From Methylibium sp. (GTDB taxonomy: Bacteria > Pseudomonadota > Gammaproteobacteria > Burkholderiales > Burkholderiaceae_C): a DNA stretch of 64,000 nt. Where the stretch lies: the NCBI GenBank assembly GCA_013824165.1, contig PNNH01000038.1, forward strand, positions 1 to 64,000, in the 5' to 3' direction. The position numbers and the translations under genes are program-made. Below the pieces are notes generated by a model, which did no database searches, was not told where the DNA came from, and saw nothing but the letters and a program-made list of their open reading frames with translations. Below, piece after piece: positions 8,200 to 17,800 of this stretch (its first letter is position 1; every line of letters starts with the position of its first letter).

Positions 8200-8610
8200 T
8201 TACTCGGTCGAGTAGGCGGTGCCGTAGAACTTGTGCACGCCGCTGGCCCAAGTCCGGTCCGACATCGCGGGCCAACGGCCCTTGTCGAAGCCGGGCGCAT
8301 CCTTCAGCGCTTCCTTCGGGACATTCAGCGTGAAACGCTTGTTCGAGGTGTCCAGCGTGAGTGCCGTCCACGGAACGGCGAACAGCTTGTCGCCCATGCC
8401 CAGCAGTCCGCCGAACGACAGCACCGCGTAGGCGATCTTTCCGGAGGCCATGTCGATCATCAGTTCCTTGATGTCGCCGAGGTCCTCACCATCCTTGTTG
8501 TAGACATCGTTGCCGAGCAAGGTGTCTGCACCCATCAGCGCCGGGCCGGGGCCTGAGGCGCTGTCGGCGTACATGCCGAAGTTGTCGCGTGTGACGTAGT
8601 TGGTATGCAT
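8200..8610 (-). CDS. PRC-barrel domain protein
   Basis: A 136-residue protein with one PRC-barrel domain (about residues 25-100): LLGNDVYNKDGEDLGDIKELMIDMASGKIAYAVLSFGGLLGMGDKLFAVPWTAL. This is the form common in stress-linked soluble proteins, with no transmembrane segment. PRC-barrels are small beta barrels used in ribosome maturation and photosynthetic reaction-centre assembly; the role here is unknown. The start has an AAGGA ribosome site. The intergenic region upstream carries two weak copies of the recurrent TGTGCGC-type palindrome. Confidence 0.88.
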   Translation of the reverse strand: MHTNYVTRDNFGMYADSASGPGPALMGADTLLGNDVYNKDGEDLGDIKELMIDMASGKIAYAVLSFGGLLGMGDKLFAVPWTALTLDTSNKRFTLNVPKEALKDAPGFDKGRWPAMSDRTWASGVHKFYGTAYSTE

Positions 8611-8757
8611 GTTCGTTCCTTGGTGTGAAGAGTGGGTCAGGGACCCTTGGCGCCAGCTCCACGGGTGAGGGCAGCATGGAGTCCTTGAATGTGCGCACCA
8701 GGCGGTTCAAGCCCTGCGAGCACAGTGCAGACCATAGGTTGCGGCGAAGGCGCGGTC

Positions 8758-8835
8758 TGTGCGCGAGCGAACGTAGGAATCAGCCGTTGTGCTAGGTAGT
8801 TAGGGGGGTGATTCAGTCGGGTGTGCCAGCGCACA
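8758..8835. promoter_or_regulatory. Two weaker copies of the recurrent TGTGCGC palindrome
   Basis: TGTGCGC-GAGC-GAACGTA at 8758-8775 (plus) and TGTGCGC-TGGC-ACACCCG on the minus strand at 8818-8835 each match about 13 of 18 positions of the clearest copy (20623-20640). They lie between the divergent PRC-barrel and receiver genes. Probable Crp/Fnr-type operators; inference only. Confidence 0.45.
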
Positions 8836-8893
8836 GACACTGATCGCCGGCGCTGCCACGCTGGCGTGTCTTTCCTCTGTCGGAGGTTTCTCC

Positions 8894-9484
8894 ATGAGCC
8901 ACAGTCCTGCGCCTGTCATGCCTGTCCCGCTTCGCTTGCTTCGCAAGCTCAGGATATGGATCAGTGCTTGGAGCGAGATGCCGCCAGCGCCTGAGGAAGG
9001 TCCCGCCGAGGGCAGCGGGGCGAGCCGGCATTCCTACGGCGCCGTGCGCATTCTGGTGGCCGATGACAACCCGATGAACCTGATGATGATCTCGGCAATG
9101 CTGGAGTCTCGAGGCATCGTGCCCGTACTGGCCGCCGATGGCGCCGAAGCCGTGGCGCTCGCGCGTGAGCAGCTATTCGACCTCGTGCTGATGGATCTGC
9201 AGATGCCCATCCTTGACGGGCTTGACGCGACCTCCGCCATCCGACGCTTCGAGGCCGGTCTGGCGCGGCCCGCCGTGCCGGTCGTCGCCTACTCCGGCAC
9301 CCTGCCGCGTGGGGGAGGGCTTGAGAAGCATGGGATGAGCGGCGTTCTGAACAAGCCGTGTGCGGAGCAGGAACTCGATGACTGCCTGGTCCGATGGTGT
9401 CCAAGCTATCGCGCGGCCCCTAAGCTGCAGGGTGCCGCTCAAGCCGGCAAGGGATGGCAGATCGCCCACGGCAATCTGGGCTGA
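8894..9484 (+). CDS. Single-domain response regulator (receiver only)
   Basis: A 196-residue protein with one CheY-type receiver domain at about residues 51-172. The acidic pair is Asp57/Asp58 (ILVADDNP), the phospho-acceptor Asp101 (LVLMDLQMP), with Ser134 (YSGT) and Lys154 (NKP) completing the site. The N-terminal 50 residues are Pro/Ser-rich with no clear domain, and no output domain follows. The DDNPMNLM...LMDLQMP style resembles receivers found at the C-terminus of hybrid kinases, so it may be a phosphorelay shuttle. No cognate kinase is adjacent. A strong GGAGG site precedes the ATG. Confidence 0.88.
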   Translation: MSHSPAPVMPVPLRLLRKLRIWISAWSEMPPAPEEGPAEGSGASRHSYGAVRILVADDNPMNLMMISAMLESRGIVPVLAADGAEAVALAREQLFDLVLMDLQMPILDGLDATSAIRRFEAGLARPAVPVVAYSGTLPRGGGLEKHGMSGVLNKPCAEQELDDCLVRWCPSYRAAPKLQGAAQAGKGWQIAHGNLG

Positions 9485-9542
9485 GGCTGCATCGCGCGCC
9501 TGCGACCTTGATCTTTCCGCCCATGCCGGGCGGCAGCACTCA

Positions 9543-9815
9543 TCACCTGGATGATGGGCGCAGGTCGTGCTCGCGCAGCATGATGGGTTCAGAAGAACCG
9601 GCCTCCCACCGGCGTCGCACAGCCGCCTCGATTTCCGGCGCATGGGACCGGTAGGTGTCCATGGGCTCATCGGTGTTGCTGTGGGCACAGTAGCTGTAGT
9701 GCAGCACGGCGCGGGCGATGCTGGCGCCGATCCACTGCTGGTCCACCAGGACCCAGAAGCGCACGGCTTCCGAGGGCTGGTGGAAGTAGGCGTCCGGCTT
9801 CAACTGTGACTCCAT
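9543..9815 (-). CDS. DUF1488-like small protein
   Basis: A 90-residue soluble protein. The sequence AVRFWVLVDQQWIGASIARAVLHY followed by YRSHAPEIEAAVRRRWEAGSSEPIMLREHDL fits the DUF1488 pattern (a short beta-strand unit, then an E/R-rich helix and a final strand). The family has no known function. It is isolated between the receiver gene and the second CsbD gene; a half palindrome (GCGCACA) lies just before its ATG. The family assignment is from pattern recognition and is moderate. Confidence 0.65.
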   Translation of the reverse strand: MESQLKPDAYFHQPSEAVRFWVLVDQQWIGASIARAVLHYSYCAHSNTDEPMDTYRSHAPEIEAAVRRRWEAGSSEPIMLREHDLRPSSR

Positions 9816-9872
9816 GGCTGTTGCGCACAGTGAGCAGCCGGGCCGTAGCCCGGCCTTGCGCGACGCCCGATT

Positions 9873-10106
9873 TCAGAGATCACGTTTGCCAACATTGAAC
9901 CAGGCATCGCTAGCGCGGCGCTGCCACTCTGCCAGCTGATGCTCCACCTCCTCCTTGGCCAGGCCATAGCGTTCCTGGATCTTGCCGGCGAGCTGCTCGC
10001 GACGGCCGGCCACGACGTCGAGATCGTCGTCGCTCAGCTTGCCCCATTGCTCCTTCACTTTGCCGGCGGCCTGTTTCCAATTGCCTTGGATCTGATCCCA
10101 GTTCAT
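9873..10106 (-). CDS. CsbD-family general stress protein (second copy)
   Basis: A 77-residue protein: MNWDQIQGNWKQAAGKVKEQWGKLSDDDLDVVAGRREQLAGKIQERYGLAKEEVEHQLAEWQRR. This is the YjbJ-type CsbD pattern, distinct from the Lys/Val-rich copy at 7956. The long frame up to 10694 is a GC-driven artefact covering the divergent gene. The ATG at 10106 follows an AAGGAAG ribosome site. It is divergent from the DUF4398 lipoprotein gene, with a perfect 8-bp-arm palindrome between them (10165-10182). Confidence 0.92.
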   Translation of the reverse strand: MNWDQIQGNWKQAAGKVKEQWGKLSDDDLDVVAGRREQLAGKIQERYGLAKEEVEHQLAEWQRRASDAWFNVGKRDL

Positions 10107-10163
10107 GGTGCTTCCTTTGCGTGGTGGTTGATGCCTGAATGCTGCCGCCGGGACGATGCGGCG

Positions 10164-10182
10164 TCGGTGCGCCAGCGCACCG
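10164..10182. promoter_or_regulatory. Palindrome in the divergent CsbD/DUF4398 promoter region
   Basis: CGGTGCGC-CA-GCGCACCG (10165-10182) is a perfect inverted repeat with 8-bp arms. Read on the minus strand it matches about 13 of 18 positions of the TGTGCGC-N4-GAACACA element seen elsewhere in this region. Possible operator for one of the local Crp/Fnr proteins. Confidence 0.45.
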
Positions 10183-10239
10183 ACCGGCAGGCGCGATGCG
10201 ACCAGGCTGGGCGCCAGTCCAAACCCAGGAGTCATCACC

Positions 10240-10629
10240 ATGAAGACCACAAACGATCCGCGTGCTCTGCGCCCTCGCGCGCTGCTCTCGCTCGCCGCCC
10301 TGTCGCTGCTGGCTGCGGCCTGCGCCAGCGTGCCGGCGCCAACGGCCGAGATGGCAGTTTCTGAAGCTGCGCTCAACCATGCCCTCAGCGCCGGAGCGCT
10401 GGCAGGCGCCCCGGCAGAGATGGGCCTGGCGCGCGACAAGATGGCCCGTGCGCGCACCGCCTTGAGCGCCGGCGACCATGCACTGGCGCTGACGCTGGCG
10501 CGGCAGGCCCAGGCCGATGCCCGGCTGGCCGAGGCCAAGACCGAAGCCGCCAAGGCCGACAAGGCCGCCGCTGCGCTGCGCGAAGACAGCCGCGCCCTGC
10601 GCGAAGAGATGGACCGCAAGGCCAAGTGA
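10240..10629 (+). CDS. DUF4398 lipoprotein
   Basis: A 129-residue predicted lipoprotein with signal LLSLAALSLLAAAC and lipobox Cys at about residue 28. The mature part is an Ala-rich helical DUF4398 domain (AEMAVSEAALNHALSAGALAGAPAEMGLARDKMARARTAL...) ending in a charged coiled coil. I started at the ATG at 10240 because the signal sequence begins there. The next gene, 44 nt downstream, has the same N-terminal architecture fused to OmpA. The two probably form an operon and likely interact in the periplasm. Confidence 0.85.
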   Translation: MKTTNDPRALRPRALLSLAALSLLAAACASVPAPTAEMAVSEAALNHALSAGALAGAPAEMGLARDKMARARTALSAGDHALALTLARQAQADARLAEAKTEAAKADKAAAALREDSRALREEMDRKAK

Positions 10630-10673
10630 GGCCGCTGCCGCGCGCCCACCCTGAAACATCCACAAGGAAAGAC

Positions 10674-11594
10674 ATGAACAAACACCGTTATCACACCCTG
10701 GCGCTGATGGCTTCGGCCACGCTCGCCACCCTGTCCGCCTGCAGCACCGTGCCGGCTGACAACCCCATGCTCAGCGAGGCCCGCAGCGATTACCGCATCG
10801 CCCAGGACACCCCGCAGGCGCGTGAATTCGCAGCCGCCGAGTTACGCGAGGCCGGGCTCGCACTGAATCTGGCCAACGAGGCCTGGGCGCGCGACGATGG
10901 CCGCGCACAGATCGACCATCTGGCCTACCTCGCCAAGCAGCAGATCGCGCTGAGCCAGGCACTCGGTCGCCAACGGGCGGCCGAACAAGCGGTGAGCCAG
11001 GCCAATGCGTTGCGCGACAAGCAGCGCCTGGTCGCACGCACCGACGAGGCCGATGCCGCCAAGGCCAGCGCCGATGCCGCGCAGCGCGAAGCGAAGGCGT
11101 CCCAGCAGCAGGCCGATGTTGCGCGGCAGCAGGCCGAGGCGGCCCGCCAGCAGGCGGGCGACAGCCAGGCCCGCAACGAGCAGCTTGAAGCCCAGCTGCG
11201 CGAGATGAACGCGCGCCAGACCGAACGCGGGCTGGTGATCACCATCGGCGACCTGCTGTTCGACACCAACCAGGCGGTACTCAAGCCCGAAGGCCTGCGC
11301 GGCATCGACAAGCTGGTGGACTTCATGAAGCAGCATCCACAGCGCCAAGCCCTGGTGGAAGGCTTCACCGACAGCATCGGCGGCGAGGCGGCCAATCAGG
11401 GCCTGTCAGGTCGGCGCGCGGATGCTGTGCGCCGCGCGCTGCTGGAGCAGGGGCTCGGTGCCGGGCGTGTCACCGCACGCGGCTACGGCGAGGCGCACCC
11501 GGTGGTCAGCAACGACAGCGCCGAGGGCCGGCAGTTGAACCGGCGTGTCGAGATCGTCGTGTCTGGCGACTCCGGTCTGATCCGCGCGCGCTAA
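10674..11594 (+). CDS. DUF4398-OmpA family outer-membrane lipoprotein
   Basis: A 306-residue lipoprotein with a signal ending in TLSAC, a DUF4398-like helical region (about residues 35-105), and an Ala/Gln/Arg-rich coiled coil (about 105-190). The C-terminal OmpA peptidoglycan-binding domain (about 195-295) begins RGLVITIGDLLFDTNQAVLKPEGLRGIDKL and carries the family motif VEGFTDSIGGEAANQGLSGRRADAVRRAL. Such proteins tether the outer membrane to peptidoglycan. ATG 10674 follows an AAGGAAAG site. Its 3' end faces the glucan synthase gene across a structured 285-nt gap. Confidence 0.92.
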   Translation: MNKHRYHTLALMASATLATLSACSTVPADNPMLSEARSDYRIAQDTPQAREFAAAELREAGLALNLANEAWARDDGRAQIDHLAYLAKQQIALSQALGRQRAAEQAVSQANALRDKQRLVARTDEADAAKASADAAQREAKASQQQADVARQQAEAARQQAGDSQARNEQLEAQLREMNARQTERGLVITIGDLLFDTNQAVLKPEGLRGIDKLVDFMKQHPQRQALVEGFTDSIGGEAANQGLSGRRADAVRRALLEQGLGAGRVTARGYGEAHPVVSNDSAEGRQLNRRVEIVVSGDSGLIRAR

Positions 11595-11653
11595 GGCTGA
11601 AGCTTCAGGCCTGGGGCCTGTTAACACGACGGCAATGGGCCGCGAAGGTCCGT

Positions 11654-11734
11654 CCAGGCGGGCCAGTCTAGGCGCAGCGCGCCGCCCGCACTTGGTGTGC
11701 GGGCCAGCGATGCAACGACGAGTGGCCCGCCTGG
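11654..11734. repeat. Nested stem-loop 1
   Basis: Outer arms CCAGGCGGGCCAGTC (11654-11668) and GAGTGGCCCGCCTGG (11720-11734) pair over 15 bp with one mismatch. Inside the 51-nt loop, CCCGCAC (11685-11691) and GTGCGGG (11697-11703) form a second, perfect 7-bp hairpin with a 5-nt loop. It lies between the convergent OmpA and glucan-synthase genes, with no T-run of terminator type. Confidence 0.7.
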
Positions 11735-11755
11735 GCGAACCTTCCCGCAGGGTTG

Positions 11756-11845
11756 TGGCCAGAAATGCCGCAGGCGGCGGTGCAATTCCTCGCCGGGTGT
11801 CCAACCCGGCTGCGGTTTGCGCCTTGCCTGTGGCATTTCTGGCCA
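11756..11845. repeat. Nested stem-loop 2
   Basis: Outer arms TGGCCAGAAATGCCGCAGGC (11756-11775) and its near-complement (11826-11845) pair over 20 bp with one mismatch. Inside the 50-nt loop, GCCGGGT (11792-11798) and ACCCGGC (11804-11810) form a perfect 7-bp hairpin with a 5-nt loop. The plan (long outer stem, ~50-nt loop, central 7-bp hairpin) matches stem-loop 1 located 22 nt upstream, although the sequences differ. Confidence 0.75.
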
Positions 11846-11879
11846 GCAACGCGACCCGTTGCCGTAGTGTTGATAGGCC

Positions 11880-14800
11880 CTAGTCCGCCAGCGCCATGAC
11901 AAAGCTGCTGCGCAGTCCGAGCTCTGGCCACTCCAGCAGCTGACCCGGCCGCAGCAGCTGCGCCTGTTCCTCGGTGAGCAGAGCCGCCAGCAGGCTGGGT
12001 GTGGTGCGCACGAACACGAAGCGCATCAGCCGCCCTTCGCGGCGCAGGCTCAGCTCGGCGCGTTGCCAGGCAGGCGGCAGGCAGGGCTGGAAACTCAAGC
12101 TGCGGGCTTGCAGGCGCAGTCCGAACAGCGACTCAAGCGCCGCCCTGTGCATCCAGGCCGCCGCGCCCGTGTACCAGCTCCAGCCGCCGCGCCCGACATA
12201 GGGCGGCGCGCTGCAGATGTCGCCCGCCATCGCATAGGGCTCCAGCCCATAGACCGGACCTTGCCGCGGGTCGCGGCTGCGGTGCGCGGGACTGAGCATG
12301 CAGAAGTAGCGGTAGGCCAGCTCGGCGCCTTGTTTGGAGGACGGGCTTTGCCGCCCAAGCGCTGCCTGTGCCATCAAGGCCCAGATCGCACCATGCGAGT
12401 ACTGGCCACCGTTTTCGCGTACGCCGGGCGGATAGGCCTGGATATACCCGGCGCTGGGTTCGGCATGCACCAGTGGCGGTGTCAGCAGGCGCAGCAGCCC
12501 GGCCTCGTGGTCGACCAGCTCCTGCTCCACCGCATCCATCGCCTGGCGTTGCCGCTCGGGTGAAGCCTGGCGCGAGAGTACGGCCCAGGCCTGCGCGATC
12601 AGGTCGATGCGCGCCTCGGCGTTGTGATTGCTGCCCAGGGGCTGGCCATCGTCGAAGAAGGCGCGGCGGTACCAGCGCCCATCCCAGGCCGGTCCCCGCA
12701 GCGCCACGGCCCAGCCTTGCGCCGCTTGCTGCCAGCGTTGCACACGCGCCAGGTCGCCGCGCGCCTGGGCCAGCGGCAGGAAGTCCGCCACCACGCGGGC
12801 CAGGAACCAGCCCAGCCAGACCGATTCGCCCCGGCCGCCATGGCCGACCCGGTTCATGCCGTCGTTCCAGTCGCCGCTGCCCATCAGCGGCAGGCCATGC
12901 GCGCCAACGCGCAGGCTGCGGTCGATGGCGCGCGCCGCGTGTTCATACAGGCTCGCGCCTTGCTCGCCGATGCGCGGCGTCTCGTAGATGTCCTCGGCGC
13001 CTTCAGGAATGGGGCTGCCTTCGATGAAGGGCAGCACCTCGTCGAGCACCGCAGCGTCGCCGCTGCAGCTCAGGTAGTGGCTGCAGGCATGCGGCAGCCA
13101 CAGGAGATCATCGGAGAAATGCGTTCGAACGCCAGCGCCGCCGGGCTCATGCCACCAGTGCTGCACATCGCCCTCAGGGTACTGGCGAGAAGCGCAGCGC
13201 AGCAGCTGCTGGCGCAGCAGATCGGGCGCGGCCCAACTCAGCGCCAGCGTGTCCTGCAACTGGTCGCGGTAGCCGGTGGCGCCGCCCGCCTGGTAGAAGC
13301 CGGCCTTGGCCCAGAGCCGGCAGGACAGAGTCTGGTAGAGCAACCAGCGGTTGACCAGCGCATCGAACAGCGGATCCGGTGTGCTCACCGTGCTGGCGCC
13401 TAGCAGCAGGTCCCAGCGTTCGCGCACGTCCTCCTGGCGCGCCTCGGCGTCGACCATGGCGGCACGCAGCGCCAGCTGGCGCGCCGCTTCCGGGCTGTCG
13501 GCGTAACCCAGCAGGAACACTCGCTCCAGCGCCTCGCCGGGTGCCAGCTGCAGGCGGGTGGCCAGCGCGGCACAGGGATCCAGCCCGCCGCCCTGGGTCT
13601 GACCGAAGTGTTCGGGCAGCACCAACCGGCCGCGTGCGTCAAAGCACTCGCGCCGGTCACAGCTCCAGTCGGCGCTGTCCAGCGCGGCACCGCTGCGCCC
13701 GCCAGGCTCCACCAGTGCCAGGAAGGCGCAGCCCTGGCCGAGTCCGCCGGCCTGCTCCTGCTGGGTGGCCAGCAGCACGGTCAACCGGCCGTCCTGCGCC
13801 AGGCGCTGGCTGAACAGCGCCGTGTGCACGCTGGCGCGGTCGGCGCGGCTGGCCCCCATCAGCCATTCGGCGATGCCCACCAGGCGCAGGCGGCGGGTGT
13901 GGGGGCTGTCGTTGACGATACGCAGCCGCAGCTGCTTGACGCTGGACTGCGCGTCCACGCACCAGCTGGCGCTGACCGCCAGATCGCCCCGGCGATGCGT
14001 GATGCGCGTGTAGCCCTGGCCATGAACGACGTGATAACGGGTTCCGGCCGCACCCCAGGCCGAAGGGGTGACGCTCCAGGTCTCGCGGCTGTGCAGGTCT
14101 TGCAGCAGCCACCACTCGGAAGGCGGATCTGAAACCGGGTCGTTGGACCAGGCGGTCAGCTGGTTCATGCGGCTGTTGCGGGCCCAGCTGCCACCACCGC
14201 CGGCCTCGGACAGCAGGCAGCCGAAATCCGGGTTGGCCAGCACATTGATCCAGGGCCGCGGCGGCCTGCGATGTGTGCCGACCTCGAAGCTGTATTCGCT
14301 GCCATCCGCCGAAAAGGCGCCCGCGGCGATGGCTGCGGTTTGCGCTTGCGAGGGCAGTTCGCTGCAGTCGGTGCCCTGGCGGACCTCGCGCGCCAGTTCG
14401 TGCTGCGCCAGCCAGGCGCGCACATGCTGCGCCAGCGGCCGCCCATCGGCGCGCAGCTGTACGCGTGCCAGCTGCTGCAACGCGTCGAGCTCGGCCGCTG
14501 AAAGATCCTGGACCCGGAGCAAATGGAAGGCGGTGCTGCTGGTGCCGGGCAGCGCCGCGGCATCGGCCTGGTGGCGCTGGCGCAATGCCGCGATCTCGCG
14601 TTGGAGGGCCATTTCGTAGGAAGCGGCTTCCTCGTTGATGACCACCAGATCGCAGGGGACGCCCCCCCAGGACCACAGGCGCAGCCCCTGGTCCAGCGCG
14701 CGCAGCAGTCCGAGGCCGGGCAGGGTGCTGATGTGCACCAGCACCAGCGGCCGCTCGCCCGACAGACCGAAGCGCCACAGCAGGCGGCGGTCCCAGCCCG

Positions 14801-17800
14801 GGCCGGGCGGCGTGCGCTCGCTGCCCGGCGCCGGCGGGCGTGTCAGGGTTAGCAGCAAGGCGGTGCTGAGCGTCTGCACGGCGGCCAGGCTGTCCGGGCT
14901 GATGCGCAGCGCGCGCAAGCGGATACCGGCCAGCGTGGCCGACATCAGCGAGGCGCGCTCCACATGGCTGGGCTGGCGGTACTTGTCGATCACCGCGCGC
15001 AGCGTGGCACCATGCTCGGCCGCTGCGGTGGCGAAGGTCAGCAGCGCCTTGCCACGCGGCTCGATGCGCAGCGTCGCCGCCAGCACGCAGACCGGGTCCA
15101 GCCCGGTCACCAGCTCACCCTCGGTGAGCGCAACCAGGCTGCCTTGCGGCTGATGCACGGCGCGGTTGCGGCCCTGCCAGCGCTGGCGATCCAGCTGCAC
15201 CTGCAGCGCCAGCACGGGCGGCTCACTGTGCGCCAGGAAGTGCGCGGCCTGCAGGCCCGGCTCGGCGGCCAGGCGCGGGCGGCGTTCGAACAGCAGCGCC
15301 TGCTGCTGCGGCAGGCCCTGGGCGCTCAGGAACATCTGGCTGAAGGCCGGATGCGCCTCGTCGGCACGCGTCAGCGCCAGCGTGGGCTCGAAGCAGGAGA
15401 TCAGCTCCAGCTCGATTGGCTGGTCGCCGGAGTTGCGCAGCTCCACCTGGCGGAACTCGATGTCGTCTTCGGGGCTCACCCAGACCGTCAGCTCGCTGTG
15501 CAGCCCCGGCCAGTTGGCGCTCAGGCAGACCCGGTCGGCATGGAAGACACCGTGGTACTCGGCGCCGGCATCGGGCGCGGGATGCTGGGTCAGCGACACC
15601 AGCGCCTGGCTGCCGGCCAGACGCAGGAAGAAGAAGTGGCCGTGCGCGTCGCGCAGCGCATCGTCCCGCCAGCGGCTCAGATCCTGCTCGCCCCAGCGGC
15701 TCCAGCCGGCGCCATTGGCGCGCAGCGCGACGCGGTAGCGGCCGTTTGACAGCAGATGGCTGGGCTCCACCGCTGCCTGGCCGGGCGGCACCTCGTTGCG
15801 CAGGCTCGGTGCACTGCGCTGATGGGCCTGTGCCGCCAGGCTGGGTGGGGCGTAGAGGTTGGAGATCTCGCGCGGCGCCCGTTCATGCAGCAGCGAGGCC
15901 ACCGCTTCTAAATGCGCGTTGGCCATGCCCCAGCGCTGGGCCACGCCGTCCAGCAACACATTGGCCAGTGCCACGATGCTCATGCCCTGGTGATGGGCCA
16001 TGAAGGTAGCCACCGGCGTGAAGTCCTCGCCGAAGCTCTGGCGCTCCGGCGTGAAATCTAGCGCCTCGATGAAGCCATATCGGCCGCGTGCGCCCAGGCG
16101 CTCCAGCGCTGCGAAGTTGCTGCAGGCCGCCAATGGCGCGATCTGTGCCGCCAGCGCGGTGGCATAGGGCGCCACCACCAGCTCGGCTGCGGGCGTGCGC
16201 CGCAGCGCCAGGCGCGGAACTCCCTGCGGCGCGTATTGGTAGGCCAGGCTGAGGTCGCGGCCGGCATAGGCTGATTCCGAGATTCCCCAGGGCACACCCA
16301 GCCGCTCGGCGTAGTGCACCTGCTCCGTCAGCGCGGCGTCGCAGGCTTCGCGCAGCGCGCTGCCGGGTGGCTCGATCAGCACCAGCCCCGGCATCAGGTA
16401 TTCGAACATCGAACCCGACCAGGAACGCAGGCCGGCGCGCGTGCCCACCGCATAGAACGGCCGGCCGAGTGCGGCCCAGTGGCGCACCGGCACGCTGCCG
16501 TTGGCGATGGCCAGCAGGCTACTCAGGCGCGATTCCGAGGCCAGCAGATCGTAGAAGCCCGAGTCCAGCTGTTGCTCGGCCACGCGAAATCCCAGATGCA
16601 GCAGATGCCGTTTTCGGTGGTACAGGAAGCTGAAGTCGGCCTGCAGGGCCAACTGCTCCAGGCTGCTGGCCAGTGCCAGCAGCGCCGCGCGGCAGCCGCT
16701 GATATCGACGCATTCATCGCGCGCGGCTGAGGCCTGCGTCGTGCGCAGATCCGCTAGGCACTGGCGCAGCTCGGTGCGCTCGGCCGGCTCCAGCCGGTTG
16801 CGCCGGGCCAGCAGCGGCAGTAGTCGGGCACGGCCGCGGGCCAGCGCGGCCTGGGCTGGTGCCGCATCCAGCGGATCGAGGGCCAGCGCCCGGCAGGCCT
16901 CGGCCACGGCCAGCAGATGGCCGCACAGATTGCCGCTGTCGACGCTGGACACATAGCGGGGCAGCAGCGGCAGGCCACTGAGGGTGTCGTACCAGTTCAG
17001 GAAATGGCCGCGATGGCGCTCCAGGCCGAGCAGGGTGGCCAGCGTGGCCTGCAGGCGATCCAGCAGCTCCTGCGTGCCGATCCAGCCGAACTGGCGCGCG
17101 CAGGCCACGCTCAGCAGGTACAGGCCGATATTGGTGGGCGAGCTGCGGTGGGCCAGCATGTCCATCGGCAGCACCTGCAGGTTGTCGGGCGGCAGGTGTC
17201 TATCCTCGGCGCTGACGCAGCGCTCGAAGTAGCGCCAGGTGTCGCGTGCCACATCGTGCAGATAGGTCTGTGCGGCAGGCGGCAGCTCGGCCGCTGCGCC
17301 ACCGGCCGGTCGGCTGACCCACCATGTCCACAGCGGTGAGCCGGCCCACAGGCCGCATAGCAGCAGGCTCAGCGGATGAGCGTCGACGTTCCACAGCAGT
17401 GCCGCCAGCGGCAGCGCCAGCGCCGGCGTGCGGCGGTGCTGGCGCAGCAGCTCCGCCAGCCCGGTCTTGGCCGCGGCCTGCGCGGCGGCGGCGGTGGTCC
17501 ATTGCAGCAGGTGGCGTCGGCTCACCGCCATGCGGTAGAGCGTGCGCAAGATTGCGTCGCCCGCCATCCAGGCCTGCTCCATCAGCTGCGCCAGATGCCA
17601 CAGCCCCCCCAGCAGCACGCGCAGCAGATCGGTGAGGGCCTGTTTGTAGAAATGGCGCCGCGCCAGCTCGTCGCGGCCGGGCAGGAAGCCGGCCAGCGCG
17701 CCGATCAGCGGGCCGGCGAAGAACGCCATCAGCACCAGGCCGAGGGCCGCGCGGATCGACACGCCATGGCCCGCCAGCGCCATCAGCAGCAGGCCCAGTC

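Noticed and set aside
11654-11845. Integron attC site or other recombination site
   Set aside because: An attC needs RYYYAAC at the 5' end and GTTRRRY at the 3' end with an integrase gene or cassettes near; here the outer bases are in the opposite sense (GTTG...CAAC) and no integrase is present.
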